Shown: piece by piece, positions 27,104-36,976 of the stretch
Layout: each line of letters begins with the position of its first letter
Numbering within the stretch: position 1 is the first letter of the stretch
Assembly: GCF_021729155.1 (NCBI RefSeq)
Contig: NZ_JAJQYA010000001.1
Span: 310,001 to 374,000 of the forward strand
Origin: Membranihabitans marinus
Lineage (GTDB): Bacteria; Bacteroidota; Bacteroidia; Chitinophagales; Saprospiraceae
Direction: 5' to 3'
Length of the DNA: 64,000 nt
Made by a program: the position numbers and the translations under genes
Notes under the pieces: generated by a model
Databases searched by the model: none
What the model saw: only the letters and a program-made list of their open reading frames with translations
What the model was told of the DNA's origin: nothing

Positions 27104-27997
27104 TTGGAAAAGTATATTTCTCTAGATAGGGGTATTTTCATAAGAAAAATGACGGCCGACGATGTTGCTGCTGGTCAGCGATTGGTCTTTCAAGCAGGCT
27201 GGAATCAACGAGGTTCGGATTGGGTGAGAATGATGGACATGGATCCCAATACTTGTTTTGTGGTAGAAATTAACCATAAGGTCGTAGCGACCATCGTAGC
27301 CACTGTTTTCCAATCTGTGGCATGGATATCAATGGTTTTGGTGGACAAAGATAGTAGAGGACAAGGTATTGGTAAATTAATGTTTCAATATGTTCTCGAT
27401 CAATTAAATCTCATTGGTGTTTCCACTATTCGTCTCGATGCTACTGGAATGGGGATCGCTCTTTATCAAAAATTCGGTTTTGTGGAAGAGTATAGACTTG
27501 TGCGATATCGCCGTCAAATGTCTATCGGAGAACATGCAGTTGCATCTCCATCCTCCTTAACTGAACTCACGGCTTTAAATATTCCAGCTATCATGACCTT
27601 AGATAGAATAGCTACGGATACAGACAGGCAATCTCTGATTCGCCAGTGGATAGAGGACAGCAGTGTGCAAGTCTTTGGAAATTATGCTGATAAAGTGGGT
27701 AATCCAATTAAACTCAATGGTTTTGTCCTTGCTCGACCAGGCAACAGTGCTTGGCAATTGGGACCTTGTATTGCTTTAGATAATGTTCATGCTTTAGATT
27801 TATTAAATAAAGTATTGGCTACTTTGTCTGAAGAAGCCCTCATCTTAGACCTACCTGCTTCCAATCAACAAGCTGTTCAATGGGCTTTAGCCCATGGTTT
27901 TGAGGAAGAACGTCAATTTGCAAGAATGTTTTTAGGTCGAAAAATAAGAGAAGATATGTCATTGATCTACGCAAGTTCAGGTCCAGAAAAAGGATGA
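27104..27997 (+). CDS. GNAT-family N-acetyltransferase with two GNAT-like domains
   Basis: About 298 residues. The N-terminal domain has the acetyl-CoA motif DKDSRGQGIGKLMFQYVL and the following LDATGMGIALYQKFGF; the C-terminal half (VFGNYADKV... LARPGNSAWQLGPCIALD... WALAHGFEEERQFARMFLGR) is a degenerate second GNAT domain of the type that ends in FxRMxLG. The substrate is unknown. Start is uncertain: a TTG at 27104, 19 bp after the M20 stop, gives a complete first strand (GIFIRKMTADD); an ATG at 27149 would cut it, and a TTG at 27038 lies inside the upstream gene. Cotranscription with the M20 gene is likely. Confidence 0.8.
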   Translation: MEKYISLDRGIFIRKMTADDVAAGQRLVFQAGWNQRGSDWVRMMDMDPNTCFVVEINHKVVATIVATVFQSVAWISMVLVDKDSRGQGIGKLMFQYVLDQLNLIGVSTIRLDATGMGIALYQKFGFVEEYRLVRYRRQMSIGEHAVASPSSLTELTALNIPAIMTLDRIATDTDRQSLIRQWIEDSSVQVFGNYADKVGNPIKLNGFVLARPGNSAWQLGPCIALDNVHALDLLNKVLATLSEEALILDLPASNQQAVQWALAHGFEEERQFARMFLGRKIREDMSLIYASSGPEKG

Positions 27998-28171
27998 TAG
28001 TAGAATTGAATATGGGGTTTTAGTATGGTCCCTTCCAATACTTTTATAGGTAAAGACGCAATGGGTGAAAAGGGGATGTATGTGGTATTGTAGACGAATA
28101 TTTCTAAATATTTAAAACTAAAGTCTTTTTTGATTTGCATTATCATTAAAATGCAATATTTTCATTTTATT

Positions 28172-29491
28172 ATGAAAGTACAAATAAAATCATTGATTGT
28201 TTTACTTGCAACCATCATGGCAGTATTCGTTTTTAATCCACCTCATTTAATGGGACAGTCTTTAAGTGGTCATGTGGTGAAAAAGAACATTACTCCGAAA
28301 AATTCTCAACATCTATTGGGTTATGGTGCTCGTAAGTCTACTGGGGTGCACGATTCAATTTATCATAAAATCCTAGTCCTCGACGATGGTGAGACCACCT
28401 TTGTTTTGGTGTCTAGTGACATTTGTTTGGTTTCTCCTGCAGAATATGATCGGGTGAAGGCATTGGTGGCTAATGAAATGGATATAAGCCCGGATCAATT
28501 TTACTGGTCGGTTACTCATACACATTCCGCTCCAGAGGTGGGACCACCAGGTCTACCTGAGCTATTTTTAGGAGATCGCTATACTCATTCATTTGATACA
28601 GCTTATACCAATTTTGTCACTCGACAACTTCTAGATGGTGTGGTAGAAGCTAAATTGGGTTTAAAACCTGCTCGATTGGGTGTGGGTTGGGGACATTCCA
28701 ATGCCAATATCAACCGTCGAGCTGTTGATGAGAAGGGCGTAGTCAGATTGGGTATGAATCCCGATGGCCCAGTTGATCGCAGGATAGGTGTTTTAAAATT
28801 GACCGATGCTCATTCTGGCAACCTAATGGCAACAATTGCCAATTATGCTATCCACGGTACAGTGATGAGTGGGCATAATTTGGATATTAGCGGTGATGCC
28901 CCCGGTATAGTAGCTACATATGTGGAGGAAAAAACTGGTGCTCCTTTATTGTTTATTAATGGCGCTGCAGGTAATATCGCTCCAATATACAGCGTGTATC
29001 CCAGTCCTTCCGCCGGACATTTAAATGAATTTAAGGTGTTGCTCGGAGATAAAATTTTAGATGCCGTAAATAGAATCAATGGTTTTGAAACCGATATTAA
29101 ATTTCAATTTGGCAAGGAAATTCTTAGGACTCCTCGTAAAGAGACATTGGGTTGGACAGAGGCCTTGTCCGATTACACTTCAACTCCACAATCGGGAAAA
29201 CCAGAGGTTTTATTGCCTGTCTATTTTCTAAAAATAAATCCTAGGATCGCCATTTGGGCGGCTCCGCTAGAGTTGTTTTGTGAATCGTCTAATGCAATTC
29301 GGTCTCAATCTCCTTTTGAATTCACTTTTTATTATGGATACACCAATGGTTGGTTGGGCTATTTGTTGACGAAAGAAGAATACCATAAGGGAGGTTACGA
29401 AGTTAGTGTTTCACCATACACAAGTGCTGCAGACAAACAACTTCGCAAAACAGTAACCGCCTATTTGCAAGGTGAATTATCTGGTCAATAA
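28172..29491 (+). CDS. Secreted neutral/alkaline ceramidase-like protein
   Basis: 439 residues from the ATG at 28172, which gives a clean signal peptide (KVQIKSLIVLLATIMAVFVF..., ending M-G-Q); earlier in-frame starts would bury it. The mature part matches the N-terminal domain of non-lysosomal neutral ceramidase: GYGARKSTGVHDSIYHKILVLDDG, SSDICLVSP, the zinc motif WSVTHTHSAPEVGPP (His116, His118), AIHGTVMSGHNLDISGDAPG and LLFINGAAGNIAPIY. True ceramidases are about 650-700 aa with a C-terminal domain that is not present here. Many short Bacteroidota members have unknown substrates; amide or ester cleavage is the family chemistry. It is followed by a GntP permease. Confidence 0.8.
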   Translation: MKVQIKSLIVLLATIMAVFVFNPPHLMGQSLSGHVVKKNITPKNSQHLLGYGARKSTGVHDSIYHKILVLDDGETTFVLVSSDICLVSPAEYDRVKALVANEMDISPDQFYWSVTHTHSAPEVGPPGLPELFLGDRYTHSFDTAYTNFVTRQLLDGVVEAKLGLKPARLGVGWGHSNANINRRAVDEKGVVRLGMNPDGPVDRRIGVLKLTDAHSGNLMATIANYAIHGTVMSGHNLDISGDAPGIVATYVEEKTGAPLLFINGAAGNIAPIYSVYPSPSAGHLNEFKVLLGDKILDAVNRINGFETDIKFQFGKEILRTPRKETLGWTEALSDYTSTPQSGKPEVLLPVYFLKINPRIAIWAAPLELFCESSNAIRSQSPFEFTFYYGYTNGWLGYLLTKEEYHKGGYEVSVSPYTSAADKQLRKTVTAYLQGELSGQ

Positions 29492-29545
29492 GAAGGAAAA
29501 ACAATTCAATCAGTGATCGTATAACCACAATAGACCGAATCTCCA

Positions 29546-30940
29546 ATGGATATATTAATTATTGTTCTACCCCTGTTTTTACTTATTTTTATGGCCTATC
29601 GCGGCGGCAGTGTTATATTGTTTGCACCATTGGCGGCTATGCTCGCTGTGGCCTTGTACAACCCTACATGGGTGCCGACCTTTTTTACAGGGATTTTTAT
29701 GGATAAACTGGCTGGATTTGTACGCTTGTATTTACCGGTATTTATTTTGGGAGCTATATTTGGGAAATTGATAGAAGTAGCCGGTTTTGCAAAATCCATA
29801 ACTCGGGGTATAGTTGCGCTTTTGGGTAAAGACAGGGCGATATTATCCATCGTATTGGTAGGGGCTTTACTTACCTACGGTGGAGTCTCGCTTTTTGTGG
29901 TGGTATTTGCATTGTATCCTTTTGCAGCCGATTTATTTCGAACGGTGAATATTCCTAAGCGATTAATTCCAGGAGCTATTGCCTTAGGGGCTTTTACATT
30001 CACTATGGATTCATTTCCCGGAACACCTCAAATTCAGAATATCATCCCAACCACGTTTTATAATACCGATGTTTGGGCGGCTCCCATTCTTGGATTGTTT
30101 GGGGGGTTATTGGTTTTCGTCTTGGGCATGATGTACTTGAACCGTCGTGCCAGTCAGGCTTTTGAGAAAGGTGAGGGCTATGGTACTGGCCATAAAAATG
30201 AAATTGCCTTGGAATCAGAAAGTCATTTGCCCCATATTTATCTCGCCTTATTGCCCTTAATTATGGTGGCATTGTCGAATAAATTATTGGGGAATTATAT
30301 TCCTTTATTTTATGACAAATTTTTTGATTTCTCGGCTATAGGCGTAGAAGGCATTCCCAATTTGGAAATCGAAAAAGTGGCTGGCCTCTGGGCTGTATCT
30401 GGTGGATTAATATTGGGTATCTGTATTGTACTCATAACATCATTTGAACGCATTAAATTGAAGTTGTTTTCTAGTGTCAATATTTCTATTAGTGGCGCTT
30501 TATTGGCCACTTTGAATACGGCTTCTGAATACGGTTTTGGAGGAGTGATTGCTGCATTACCGGGATTTAAAATATTGAGTCAGCAATTGTCGCATATGTT
30601 TAAAGACCCCTTGATCAATGAAGCGGTAACTACTACTACTTTGGCGGGGATTACTGGTTCGGCTTCTGGAGGGTTGAGCATTGCCTTGGCCACTATGAGT
30701 GAGCAGTATTTGGACATGGCTCATGAGGCGGGCATTTCTCCTGAAGTATTGCACCGGATTGCATCTATGGCCAGTGGCGGAATGGATACCTTGCCTCATA
30801 ACGGTGCTGTCATCACCTTGTTGGCCGTTACTGGCCTGAGTCATAAGTCTTCATATAAGGATATTTTTGCCTTGACGGTGATCAAAACTTTGGCTGTTTT
30901 CGTCACTATTGCCTTTTATTATGCCACTGGATTGGAATAA
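29546..30940 (+). CDS. GntP-family permease (gluconate / hydroxy-acid:H+ symporter)
   Basis: 464 residues, about 12 hydrophobic helices. GntP signatures: ALLTYGGVSLFVVVFALYP, FTMDSFPGTPQIQNIIP, ITGSASGGLSIAL and the C-terminal MASGGMDTLPHNGAVITLLAVTGLSH. Members import gluconate, other sugar acids or 3-hydroxybutyrate. It lies 30 bp upstream of a 3-hydroxybutyrate-dehydrogenase-like SDR, an adjacency known from other bacteria, which makes a small hydroxy acid the best guess. The ceramidase-like gene ends 55 bp before it. Confidence 0.92.
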   Translation: MDILIIVLPLFLLIFMAYRGGSVILFAPLAAMLAVALYNPTWVPTFFTGIFMDKLAGFVRLYLPVFILGAIFGKLIEVAGFAKSITRGIVALLGKDRAILSIVLVGALLTYGGVSLFVVVFALYPFAADLFRTVNIPKRLIPGAIALGAFTFTMDSFPGTPQIQNIIPTTFYNTDVWAAPILGLFGGLLVFVLGMMYLNRRASQAFEKGEGYGTGHKNEIALESESHLPHIYLALLPLIMVALSNKLLGNYIPLFYDKFFDFSAIGVEGIPNLEIEKVAGLWAVSGGLILGICIVLITSFERIKLKLFSSVNISISGALLATLNTASEYGFGGVIAALPGFKILSQQLSHMFKDPLINEAVTTTTLAGITGSASGGLSIALATMSEQYLDMAHEAGISPEVLHRIASMASGGMDTLPHNGAVITLLAVTGLSHKSSYKDIFALTVIKTLAVFVTIAFYYATGLE

Positions 30941-30969
30941 ATTAAATAAGGATTTAATATATAAATGCC

Positions 30970-31743
30970 ATGTCTAAAAAAGTAGTTTTTGTCACTGGAG
31001 CAGCGAGGGGCATTGGTCTCGGGATTGCTGAAAGTTTTGCATTATCTGGCTACCACGTTGTATTGTCAGATATTAATCAAAAGGCTGTTGAAAATTCATA
31101 TAATATATTGAGTGATAGAGGTTTGTCGGTTCAGTCGGCGGTTTGTGATGTTACTGATGAATCTATGGTGGAATCGGTTATCCGATCCGTAGTCGATCAA
31201 CATGGTCGAATAGATGTATTGGTAAACAATGCTGGTATGCAATATGTGTCTGTGTTGGAAGATTTTCCCACGGCTACTTTTAGGAAGATGATGGAATTGA
31301 TGTTGATTGCACCTTTTGTGTTGACCAAGTTGGTATTTCCCATTATGAAGCAGCATGGATTTGGACGTATCATCAATATATCATCTATCAATGGAATCAT
31401 TGGGTTTGCTGGAAAATCGGCTTACAATAGTGCCAAACACGGTATCATAGGTTTGACCAAAGTGACGGCTTTGGAAGGAGCTGAGTGGGGAATTACAGCC
31501 AATGCCATTTGTCCAGGTTATGTGGATACCGAATTGGTCCGGGGGCAATTTGAAGATTTGGCCAAGACTAGAGGTTGTAGTCCCGATAAAATATTGGAGG
31601 AAGTGATTTTTCCCTTAGTTCCGCAGAAACGGTTAATTGATTTATCTGAGGTAGCCTCCATGGCGGTGTATTTGGCCAGTGACATAGCCTGTGGGATAAC
31701 AGGGCAGAACCTAGTGATCGACGGAGGATATACAACGCAATAA
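30970..31743 (+). CDS. SDR dehydrogenase, 3-hydroxybutyrate dehydrogenase-like
   Basis: 257 residues, cytoplasmic. Classical SDR: TGAARGIG at 9-16, NNAG at 86-89, catalytic Ser138/139, Tyr152 and Lys156 (S-AYNSAKHG). Details such as GMQYVSVLEDFPTATF, a long insertion before residue 210 (the substrate lid), and the end GITGQNLVIDGGYTTQ fit D-3-hydroxybutyrate dehydrogenases best. The pairing with GntP supports oxidation of an imported hydroxy acid to acetoacetate or a similar keto acid. Other SDRs with hydroxy-acid or sugar-acid substrates cannot be excluded. Confidence 0.8.
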   Translation: MSKKVVFVTGAARGIGLGIAESFALSGYHVVLSDINQKAVENSYNILSDRGLSVQSAVCDVTDESMVESVIRSVVDQHGRIDVLVNNAGMQYVSVLEDFPTATFRKMMELMLIAPFVLTKLVFPIMKQHGFGRIINISSINGIIGFAGKSAYNSAKHGIIGLTKVTALEGAEWGITANAICPGYVDTELVRGQFEDLAKTRGCSPDKILEEVIFPLVPQKRLIDLSEVASMAVYLASDIACGITGQNLVIDGGYTTQ

Positions 31744-31821
31744 GATTAGATAGCAATATACCGTAGGATAGATTGAGGGTTTTTTCTATTTTTATCTAAA
31801 TAAAATTCTAATTTTCTGGAC

Positions 31822-32970
31822 ATGAAATGGACGATCAATGCCCTTTTAATATTTTTCTTTTTCTGTATAGGTTTAGCATCAATGGCTTTTGGACAAAAAC
31901 CATCATTTACACATGATGCCATTTGGACGGAGATTGACACTTTTTTTGCCCCTCCATCTAAGTACAAAGACGTATATGGGGATTTTAGGTCGCCCTTAGT
32001 TTTTTATGATGGAAAAGAAGTAAAAAACAAGGGACAATGGAGAAAGCGTCGAAAGGAAATTCGTTCGCAATGGATGTCTATGATGGGGGAATGGCCTGAC
32101 CTCATGAAGAAGCAAAAGATGAAGGTCATAGATTCGGAAGAACTTGAAAATTTTGTGCAACACAGAGTGGAATTTTATTGGACACCGACAGAGAAAACTC
32201 AGGGTTATCTCTTAATTCCAAAAGGTGGGGGAGTTAAACCCGCTGTTATAACGGTGTATTATGAAGCGGAGACTAGTATAGGTCTGGGAGTTAATCCTCA
32301 CAGAGATTTTGCCTACCAATTGGCTAAACGTGGTTTTGTAACACTTTCATTGGGCACCAAAGAAACTACGGAGGCGAAGACATATTCAATCTATTATCCA
32401 GATATAGAAAATGCGAAGGTTCAACCTTTGTCTATGTTGGCTTATGCTGCAGCTAATGCATATTATGTTTTGGCCAATCGTCCAGAGGTGGATAAAGACC
32501 GTATCGGTATTGTTGGGCATTCTTATGGAGGAAAGTGGTCGATGTTCGCATCCTGTTTATTTGATAAATTTGCTTGTGCGGCATGGTCTGATCCCGGTAT
32601 TGTTTTTCAAGACGATAGGGAGAGTATCAATTATTGGGAACCTTGGTATTTGGGATATCATCCTAAGCCCTGGCGAAAGCGAGGTTTAATAACTGCAGAA
32701 AATCCAGCATATGGATTGTATCCGCAATTGCGCAAAGAAAATTACAATTTACAAGAACTACATGCCTTGATGGCACCTCGGCCGTTCTTGGTTTCTGGTG
32801 GTTCAGAAGATCCTGTCCAGCAGTGGATTCCTCTTAATCATAGTCTTGCGGTCAATCGGCTGTTGGGTTATGATGATCGTGTGGCTATGACCAATCGACC
32901 GGATCATTCACCCAATGCCGAGTCAAATGAAGTCATATTTAAGTTTTTCCAGTATTTTATAGGTGATTAA
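31822..32970 (+). CDS. Secreted alpha/beta hydrolase (esterase-like)
   Basis: 382 residues with a signal peptide (to about 28, ending A-F-G-Q). The alpha/beta fold is supported by the nucleophile elbow GIVGHSYGGKWSMFASC, the acid loop SGGSEDPVQQW and the histidine in RPDHSPNAESNEV. GYLLIPKGGGVKPAVITVYYEAET resembles the oxyanion strand of acetyl-xylan-esterase and dienelactone-hydrolase-like proteins from polysaccharide loci. It probably removes ester groups from a glycan. No neighbouring gene is coupled to it; 274 bp follow without a gene. Confidence 0.8.
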   Translation: MKWTINALLIFFFFCIGLASMAFGQKPSFTHDAIWTEIDTFFAPPSKYKDVYGDFRSPLVFYDGKEVKNKGQWRKRRKEIRSQWMSMMGEWPDLMKKQKMKVIDSEELENFVQHRVEFYWTPTEKTQGYLLIPKGGGVKPAVITVYYEAETSIGLGVNPHRDFAYQLAKRGFVTLSLGTKETTEAKTYSIYYPDIENAKVQPLSMLAYAAANAYYVLANRPEVDKDRIGIVGHSYGGKWSMFASCLFDKFACAAWSDPGIVFQDDRESINYWEPWYLGYHPKPWRKRGLITAENPAYGLYPQLRKENYNLQELHALMAPRPFLVSGGSEDPVQQWIPLNHSLAVNRLLGYDDRVAMTNRPDHSPNAESNEVIFKFFQYFIGD

Positions 32971-33244
32971 GGATGGGTTAGAAGGATTTGAAAATATAGG
33001 GAACATTTCATTTATTTTTCTCCACCCTAGCCTTTCAGTCATTCCCATCAGCGGCGGACCTTGTAGAGAGCTACTGGCTCCGGCTCGATCTTCTAATTAA
33101 TCTTGAGGACATAGATATAAATATATCGAAACATAACCGACAATATTACATTTATTTCGTGTAAAAATCCATTAAATATTTCGATATTAACAGATATTCT
33201 ACAATAATTAATTTATATTCAAAGGAAATATAAACAATGTTATT

Positions 33245-34111
33245 ATGAACCACTTGATTGGACGTAGATCTGTGCTGTATGGATTAAGTGGGATGGCTGG
33301 TCTTCCCATGCGTCAGATATGGTCTAATGTTTTAAAGTATCCGTATAAAATAAAAATTGGGGCTTGTGACTGGTCTATCGGTCAACATAGCGAAGTAAAA
33401 TCATTGGCGGTTGGGCAAGAGATTGGATTGGATGGGGTTCAGGTAAGTCTGGGCAAGGTAGAAAACAATATGCATCTTCGTCGGGTCGAAATTCAAAAAG
33501 CTTATAAGCAGGCTGCTAAACGATATGGTGTAAAGATCGCCAGTCTGGCTATCGGGGAGTTAAATAAATATCCCTATAAAAGTGATCAGCAGACCATTAA
33601 GTGGGTAGAAGACAGTATTCAGGTGGCCAAGGATATGAAGTGTAAAGTGATTTTATTGGCATTTTTTGGCAAAGGAGATCTCAAAAACGATGATATAGGT
33701 CAACGAGAAGTTATTCAGCGCTTAAAAAACGTAATGCCTGAAGCAGAGAAACTAGGTATTACATTAGGTATCGAATCGTGGTTGAGTGCATCGGAACATA
33801 TGAAGATAATAGATGCCGTAGGATCATCTAACCTTAAGGTCTATTACGATGTGGCAAATTCAGAAAAAATGGGCTATGATATTTATGAAGAAATCAGATG
33901 GTTGGGTGCTCAGATATGTGAAATTCATATGAAGGAAAATGGAGCCTTGCTCGGTCAGGGTAGGGTTGACTTTGTTAAGGTCGCAGAGGCCATGGCGGAT
34001 ATTCGATATTCTGGTTGGGTTCAGATAGAAGGAGCTGTACCCAAAGGGACTGAGATGTTGCCCAGTTACCGCCAGAACAATGCCTTTTTACGAAAAACAT
34101 TTGGTTTATGA
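33245..34111 (+). CDS. Sugar phosphate isomerase/epimerase-like TIM barrel, possibly Tat-exported
   Basis: 288 residues of the AP-endonuclease-2 / xylose-isomerase-like barrel (PF01261). Metal-site segments are visible: LGIESWLSASEH (Glu near 177), VYYDVANSEK (Asp near 203), CEIHMKENG and IEGAVP. The N-terminus G-R-R-S-V-L-Y-G-L-S-G is Tat-like, but the hydrophobic core is short, so export is uncertain. The gene overlaps the next one by 4 bp (ATGA), so the barrel protein and the PVC-type cytochrome protein are translationally coupled and probably act in one pathway, such as periplasmic oxidation and isomerisation of a sugar. Confidence 0.85.
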   Translation: MNHLIGRRSVLYGLSGMAGLPMRQIWSNVLKYPYKIKIGACDWSIGQHSEVKSLAVGQEIGLDGVQVSLGKVENNMHLRRVEIQKAYKQAAKRYGVKIASLAIGELNKYPYKSDQQTIKWVEDSIQVAKDMKCKVILLAFFGKGDLKNDDIGQREVIQRLKNVMPEAEKLGITLGIESWLSASEHMKIIDAVGSSNLKVYYDVANSEKMGYDIYEEIRWLGAQICEIHMKENGALLGQGRVDFVKVAEAMADIRYSGWVQIEGAVPKGTEMLPSYRQNNAFLRKTFGL

Positions 34112-36954
34112 AGTTGCAGATTTCGTGGTGCGGACTGGGTATAATATTCGTGTTGTATAGTTGTCAATCAATTGAGCCTTCGACAATAGGTAGTGAAGAT
34201 TTATTTCTACCTGAGGATTTAAGGGTAAATCTATGGGCTGAATCGCCTATGTTTTACAATCCTACGGCAATGGATGTAGACGAAAAGGGTAGGATTTATG
34301 TATCTGAGGCCGTGAATTATCGATCATTTAAACACGATGGACAAAATCCTTTTCATCACGATGCAGGCGATCGCATTGTGATATTGGAAGATAGCGATGG
34401 AGATGGTCAGGCCGATCAATCTAAGGTTTTTGTTCAAGACAAAGATCTACAAGCTCCTGTTGGAATAGCAGTTATTGGCCATCGAGTAATCGTGTCTTCG
34501 GCACCGTCCATGATTGTGTATACTGACCATGATGGTGATGATGTGGCTGATGAAAAGGAAGTGTTTTTAACTGGTTTTGGAGGTTATGATCACGACCATT
34601 CACTGCATTCGGTAGTGGTCGGCCCCGATGGTCAATGGTATTTTAATACGGGGAATGCCGGACCTCATATGGTAAAAGATAAAGCTGGTTGGACCCTGCG
34701 TTCAGGGAGTATTTACAATGGAGGAACACCGTACAACAATAGCAATACTCCTGGCTTGGTCAGTGACGATGGCCGAATTTGGACAGGTGGACTGGCTTTA
34801 AGGATATCTCCCGACGGAAAAGATTTGAAGGTCATGGCGCATAATTTTCGAAATGCCTATGAGTTGACTGTTGATTCTTACGGCAATATGTGGCAAAATG
34901 ACAATGATGATCAAGTCACAGCCTGTCGTACTTCTTGGTTGATGGAAGGCGGAAATGCCGGTTATTTTAGCGAAGATGGCAGTCGCAATTGGCGAGCCGA
35001 TCAACGGCCCAATCAGAGTATATTTTCAGCGCATTGGCATCAAGATGATCCCGGTGTTATGCCAGCTGGAGACAACAGTGGAGCAGGTGCTCCTACTGGA
35101 GTTGCTCTAATTGAATCCGATGATTTGGGTGAAGCTTATCGGGGAATGTTTTTAAGTGCGGATGCCGGTAGAAATTTGGTTTTTGGATATCGACCTAAGG
35201 CTGATGGCGGTGGATTTTCGATGTCGGATAAAATAGAGTTTGTCACTTCAGTCCATCAATCCACAGAAGAATATCGATGGAACAATATGGATATAGATTC
35301 TACCAAATGGTTTCGCCCCAGTGATGTAGTTGTCGGGACTGACGGTGCGGTGTATGTGGCGGATTGGTACGATCCTATTGTAGGAGGTCACGCTATGCAC
35401 GATAGTTTGGGATATGGACGGATCTATAGGATAAGTCCCAAGGATAAGATATTGAAAGCACCAAAATTAAATTTTAAAACGACGAAGGGTCAGATACAAG
35501 CATTGTTGAATCCGGCTATTAATGTTCGAAATAAAGGATTTTTAGCTTTACTTCAACAGGGCGAAGAGGTTATTCCGGAAGTAGAATCAATTATTGATCA
35601 TAGTGATAATCCATACCATGTAGGTCGAGCCATATGGTTAATGGTTCAATTGGGTGAAAAGGGCATAAAAAAGGTAGAGGGATTGTTGAATTCAGAATCG
35701 GATGATATTCGTTTGGTTGTTTTTAGGGCTTTGCGGTCCAATAATGATAATGTATTGCGTTATGCGGGTCGGTTGGCTGGAGATAAGAGTCCAGCTGTGC
35801 GAAGGGAAGTGGCTTTGACCATGCGAGATTATTCCTTTGCAGAGATCGAGGGTATAATACAAAAAGTCATTGATGGTTTTGATGGGGAGGATCCTTGGAG
35901 TCTAACGGCCATTGGAATTGCTCTAGATGGAAAAGAAAATGAGATCTATCCCTATTTAACACAACAATATGGTAGCGATCCATTGAAGTGGTCTAATAAA
36001 ATGGCCAATTTAGTTTATTGCTTGCATCCGGAATCGGCTATTACCCACTTGAAGCAAAGGGTTGTCTCTGATCTGATAGAATTGGAACAGCGGAAACGAG
36101 CCTGCACGGCATTGGCCTTTATTGCCACGCCAGAGGCCGCTACAGCTATGCTAGAGATAGCGAAAGAGGTGGGCAACCATCCTATCCAATCGTGGGCAGG
36201 ATATTGGTTGCAGCATCGATCGACCAATGATTGGGCGGGGTATTATCAATTAAAAAAGGAGGAGAAGCCCAGGAGTAGTCATGTCGGCGTTTGGCGCAAG
36301 GAATTATTGGCAGGTGAAACAGCATTTGACACAAAAATAGATTTAATTAAGACCATGGCTTCCGATAAAGAGGGTGGTCAAATGCTGATTAATTTAGCGG
36401 CAGAAAATTTAATTACGGGATCATTAAGAGATACCACGGCTCAGTATATTTTTTCAAATCCAGATCAGGGGGTTCGGGTGTTGGCCAGTGAATATTTTGT
36501 CAGTAAAAATGGGCAGCACATATACAATATCGTGCAAATGATGGAAATGCGCGGCAGAAAAGTAGAAGGCGGTGAGATTTTTAGGAAAAGATGTCAGAGT
36601 TGTCATAAAGCGGGAAATGAAGGAGGGGATATAGGGCCAGCATTGACAGATTTAAAGAAGAAGATGGACAGAAGGACGGCATTCGATGCTATTATTCATC
36701 CCGAGGCCGATATTGTGTTTGGCTATGAACCGTGGATAATAAAATTGAAAAATGGTGAGAGTAAGTTTGGATTTATACAGGGAGAGGGAGAATATTTAAG
36801 CATAAAGGATGGGGCAGGGAATATTTTTAGTATTCATTCTTCAGAGGTAGAATCTAGAACTCGAGGTAGGTCATTGATGCCCAGTCCCCAACAACTGGAT
36901 TTGAGCGAAAAAGATATCGTCGATGTAGTGAGTTATTTATGGAATATTCCCTAA
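34108..36954 (+). CDS. PVC-type heme-binding dehydrogenase-like lipoprotein (beta-propeller, HEAT repeats, cytochrome c)
   Basis: 948 residues. Lipoprotein signal FVLYSC, then a six-bladed propeller of the putative membrane-bound dehydrogenase type (FLPEDLRVNLWAESPMFYNPTAMDVDEKGRIYVSEAVNYR..., about 35-450), a HEAT-repeat helical region (about 455-810) and a C-terminal cytochrome c domain with CQSCH at 829-833 and a likely Met ligand in RSLMPSPQQLD. This architecture is frequent in Planctomycetes and Bacteroidota with DUF1080 and Gfo/Idh genes, and is thought to oxidise sugars or other alcohols and pass electrons to the respiratory chain. The first residues follow a 4-bp overlap with the epimerase gene. 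Confidence 0.88.
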   Translation: MKLQISWCGLGIIFVLYSCQSIEPSTIGSEDLFLPEDLRVNLWAESPMFYNPTAMDVDEKGRIYVSEAVNYRSFKHDGQNPFHHDAGDRIVILEDSDGDGQADQSKVFVQDKDLQAPVGIAVIGHRVIVSSAPSMIVYTDHDGDDVADEKEVFLTGFGGYDHDHSLHSVVVGPDGQWYFNTGNAGPHMVKDKAGWTLRSGSIYNGGTPYNNSNTPGLVSDDGRIWTGGLALRISPDGKDLKVMAHNFRNAYELTVDSYGNMWQNDNDDQVTACRTSWLMEGGNAGYFSEDGSRNWRADQRPNQSIFSAHWHQDDPGVMPAGDNSGAGAPTGVALIESDDLGEAYRGMFLSADAGRNLVFGYRPKADGGGFSMSDKIEFVTSVHQSTEEYRWNNMDIDSTKWFRPSDVVVGTDGAVYVADWYDPIVGGHAMHDSLGYGRIYRISPKDKILKAPKLNFKTTKGQIQALLNPAINVRNKGFLALLQQGEEVIPEVESIIDHSDNPYHVGRAIWLMVQLGEKGIKKVEGLLNSESDDIRLVVFRALRSNNDNVLRYAGRLAGDKSPAVRREVALTMRDYSFAEIEGIIQKVIDGFDGEDPWSLTAIGIALDGKENEIYPYLTQQYGSDPLKWSNKMANLVYCLHPESAITHLKQRVVSDLIELEQRKRACTALAFIATPEAATAMLEIAKEVGNHPIQSWAGYWLQHRSTNDWAGYYQLKKEEKPRSSHVGVWRKELLAGETAFDTKIDLIKTMASDKEGGQMLINLAAENLITGSLRDTTAQYIFSNPDQGVRVLASEYFVSKNGQHIYNIVQMMEMRGRKVEGGEIFRKRCQSCHKAGNEGGDIGPALTDLKKKMDRRTAFDAIIHPEADIVFGYEPWIIKLKNGESKFGFIQGEGEYLSIKDGAGNIFSIHSSEVESRTRGRSLMPSPQQLDLSEKDIVDVVSYLWNIP

Positions 36955-36976
36955 ATGAAAGAATTATCTTAAAGAG

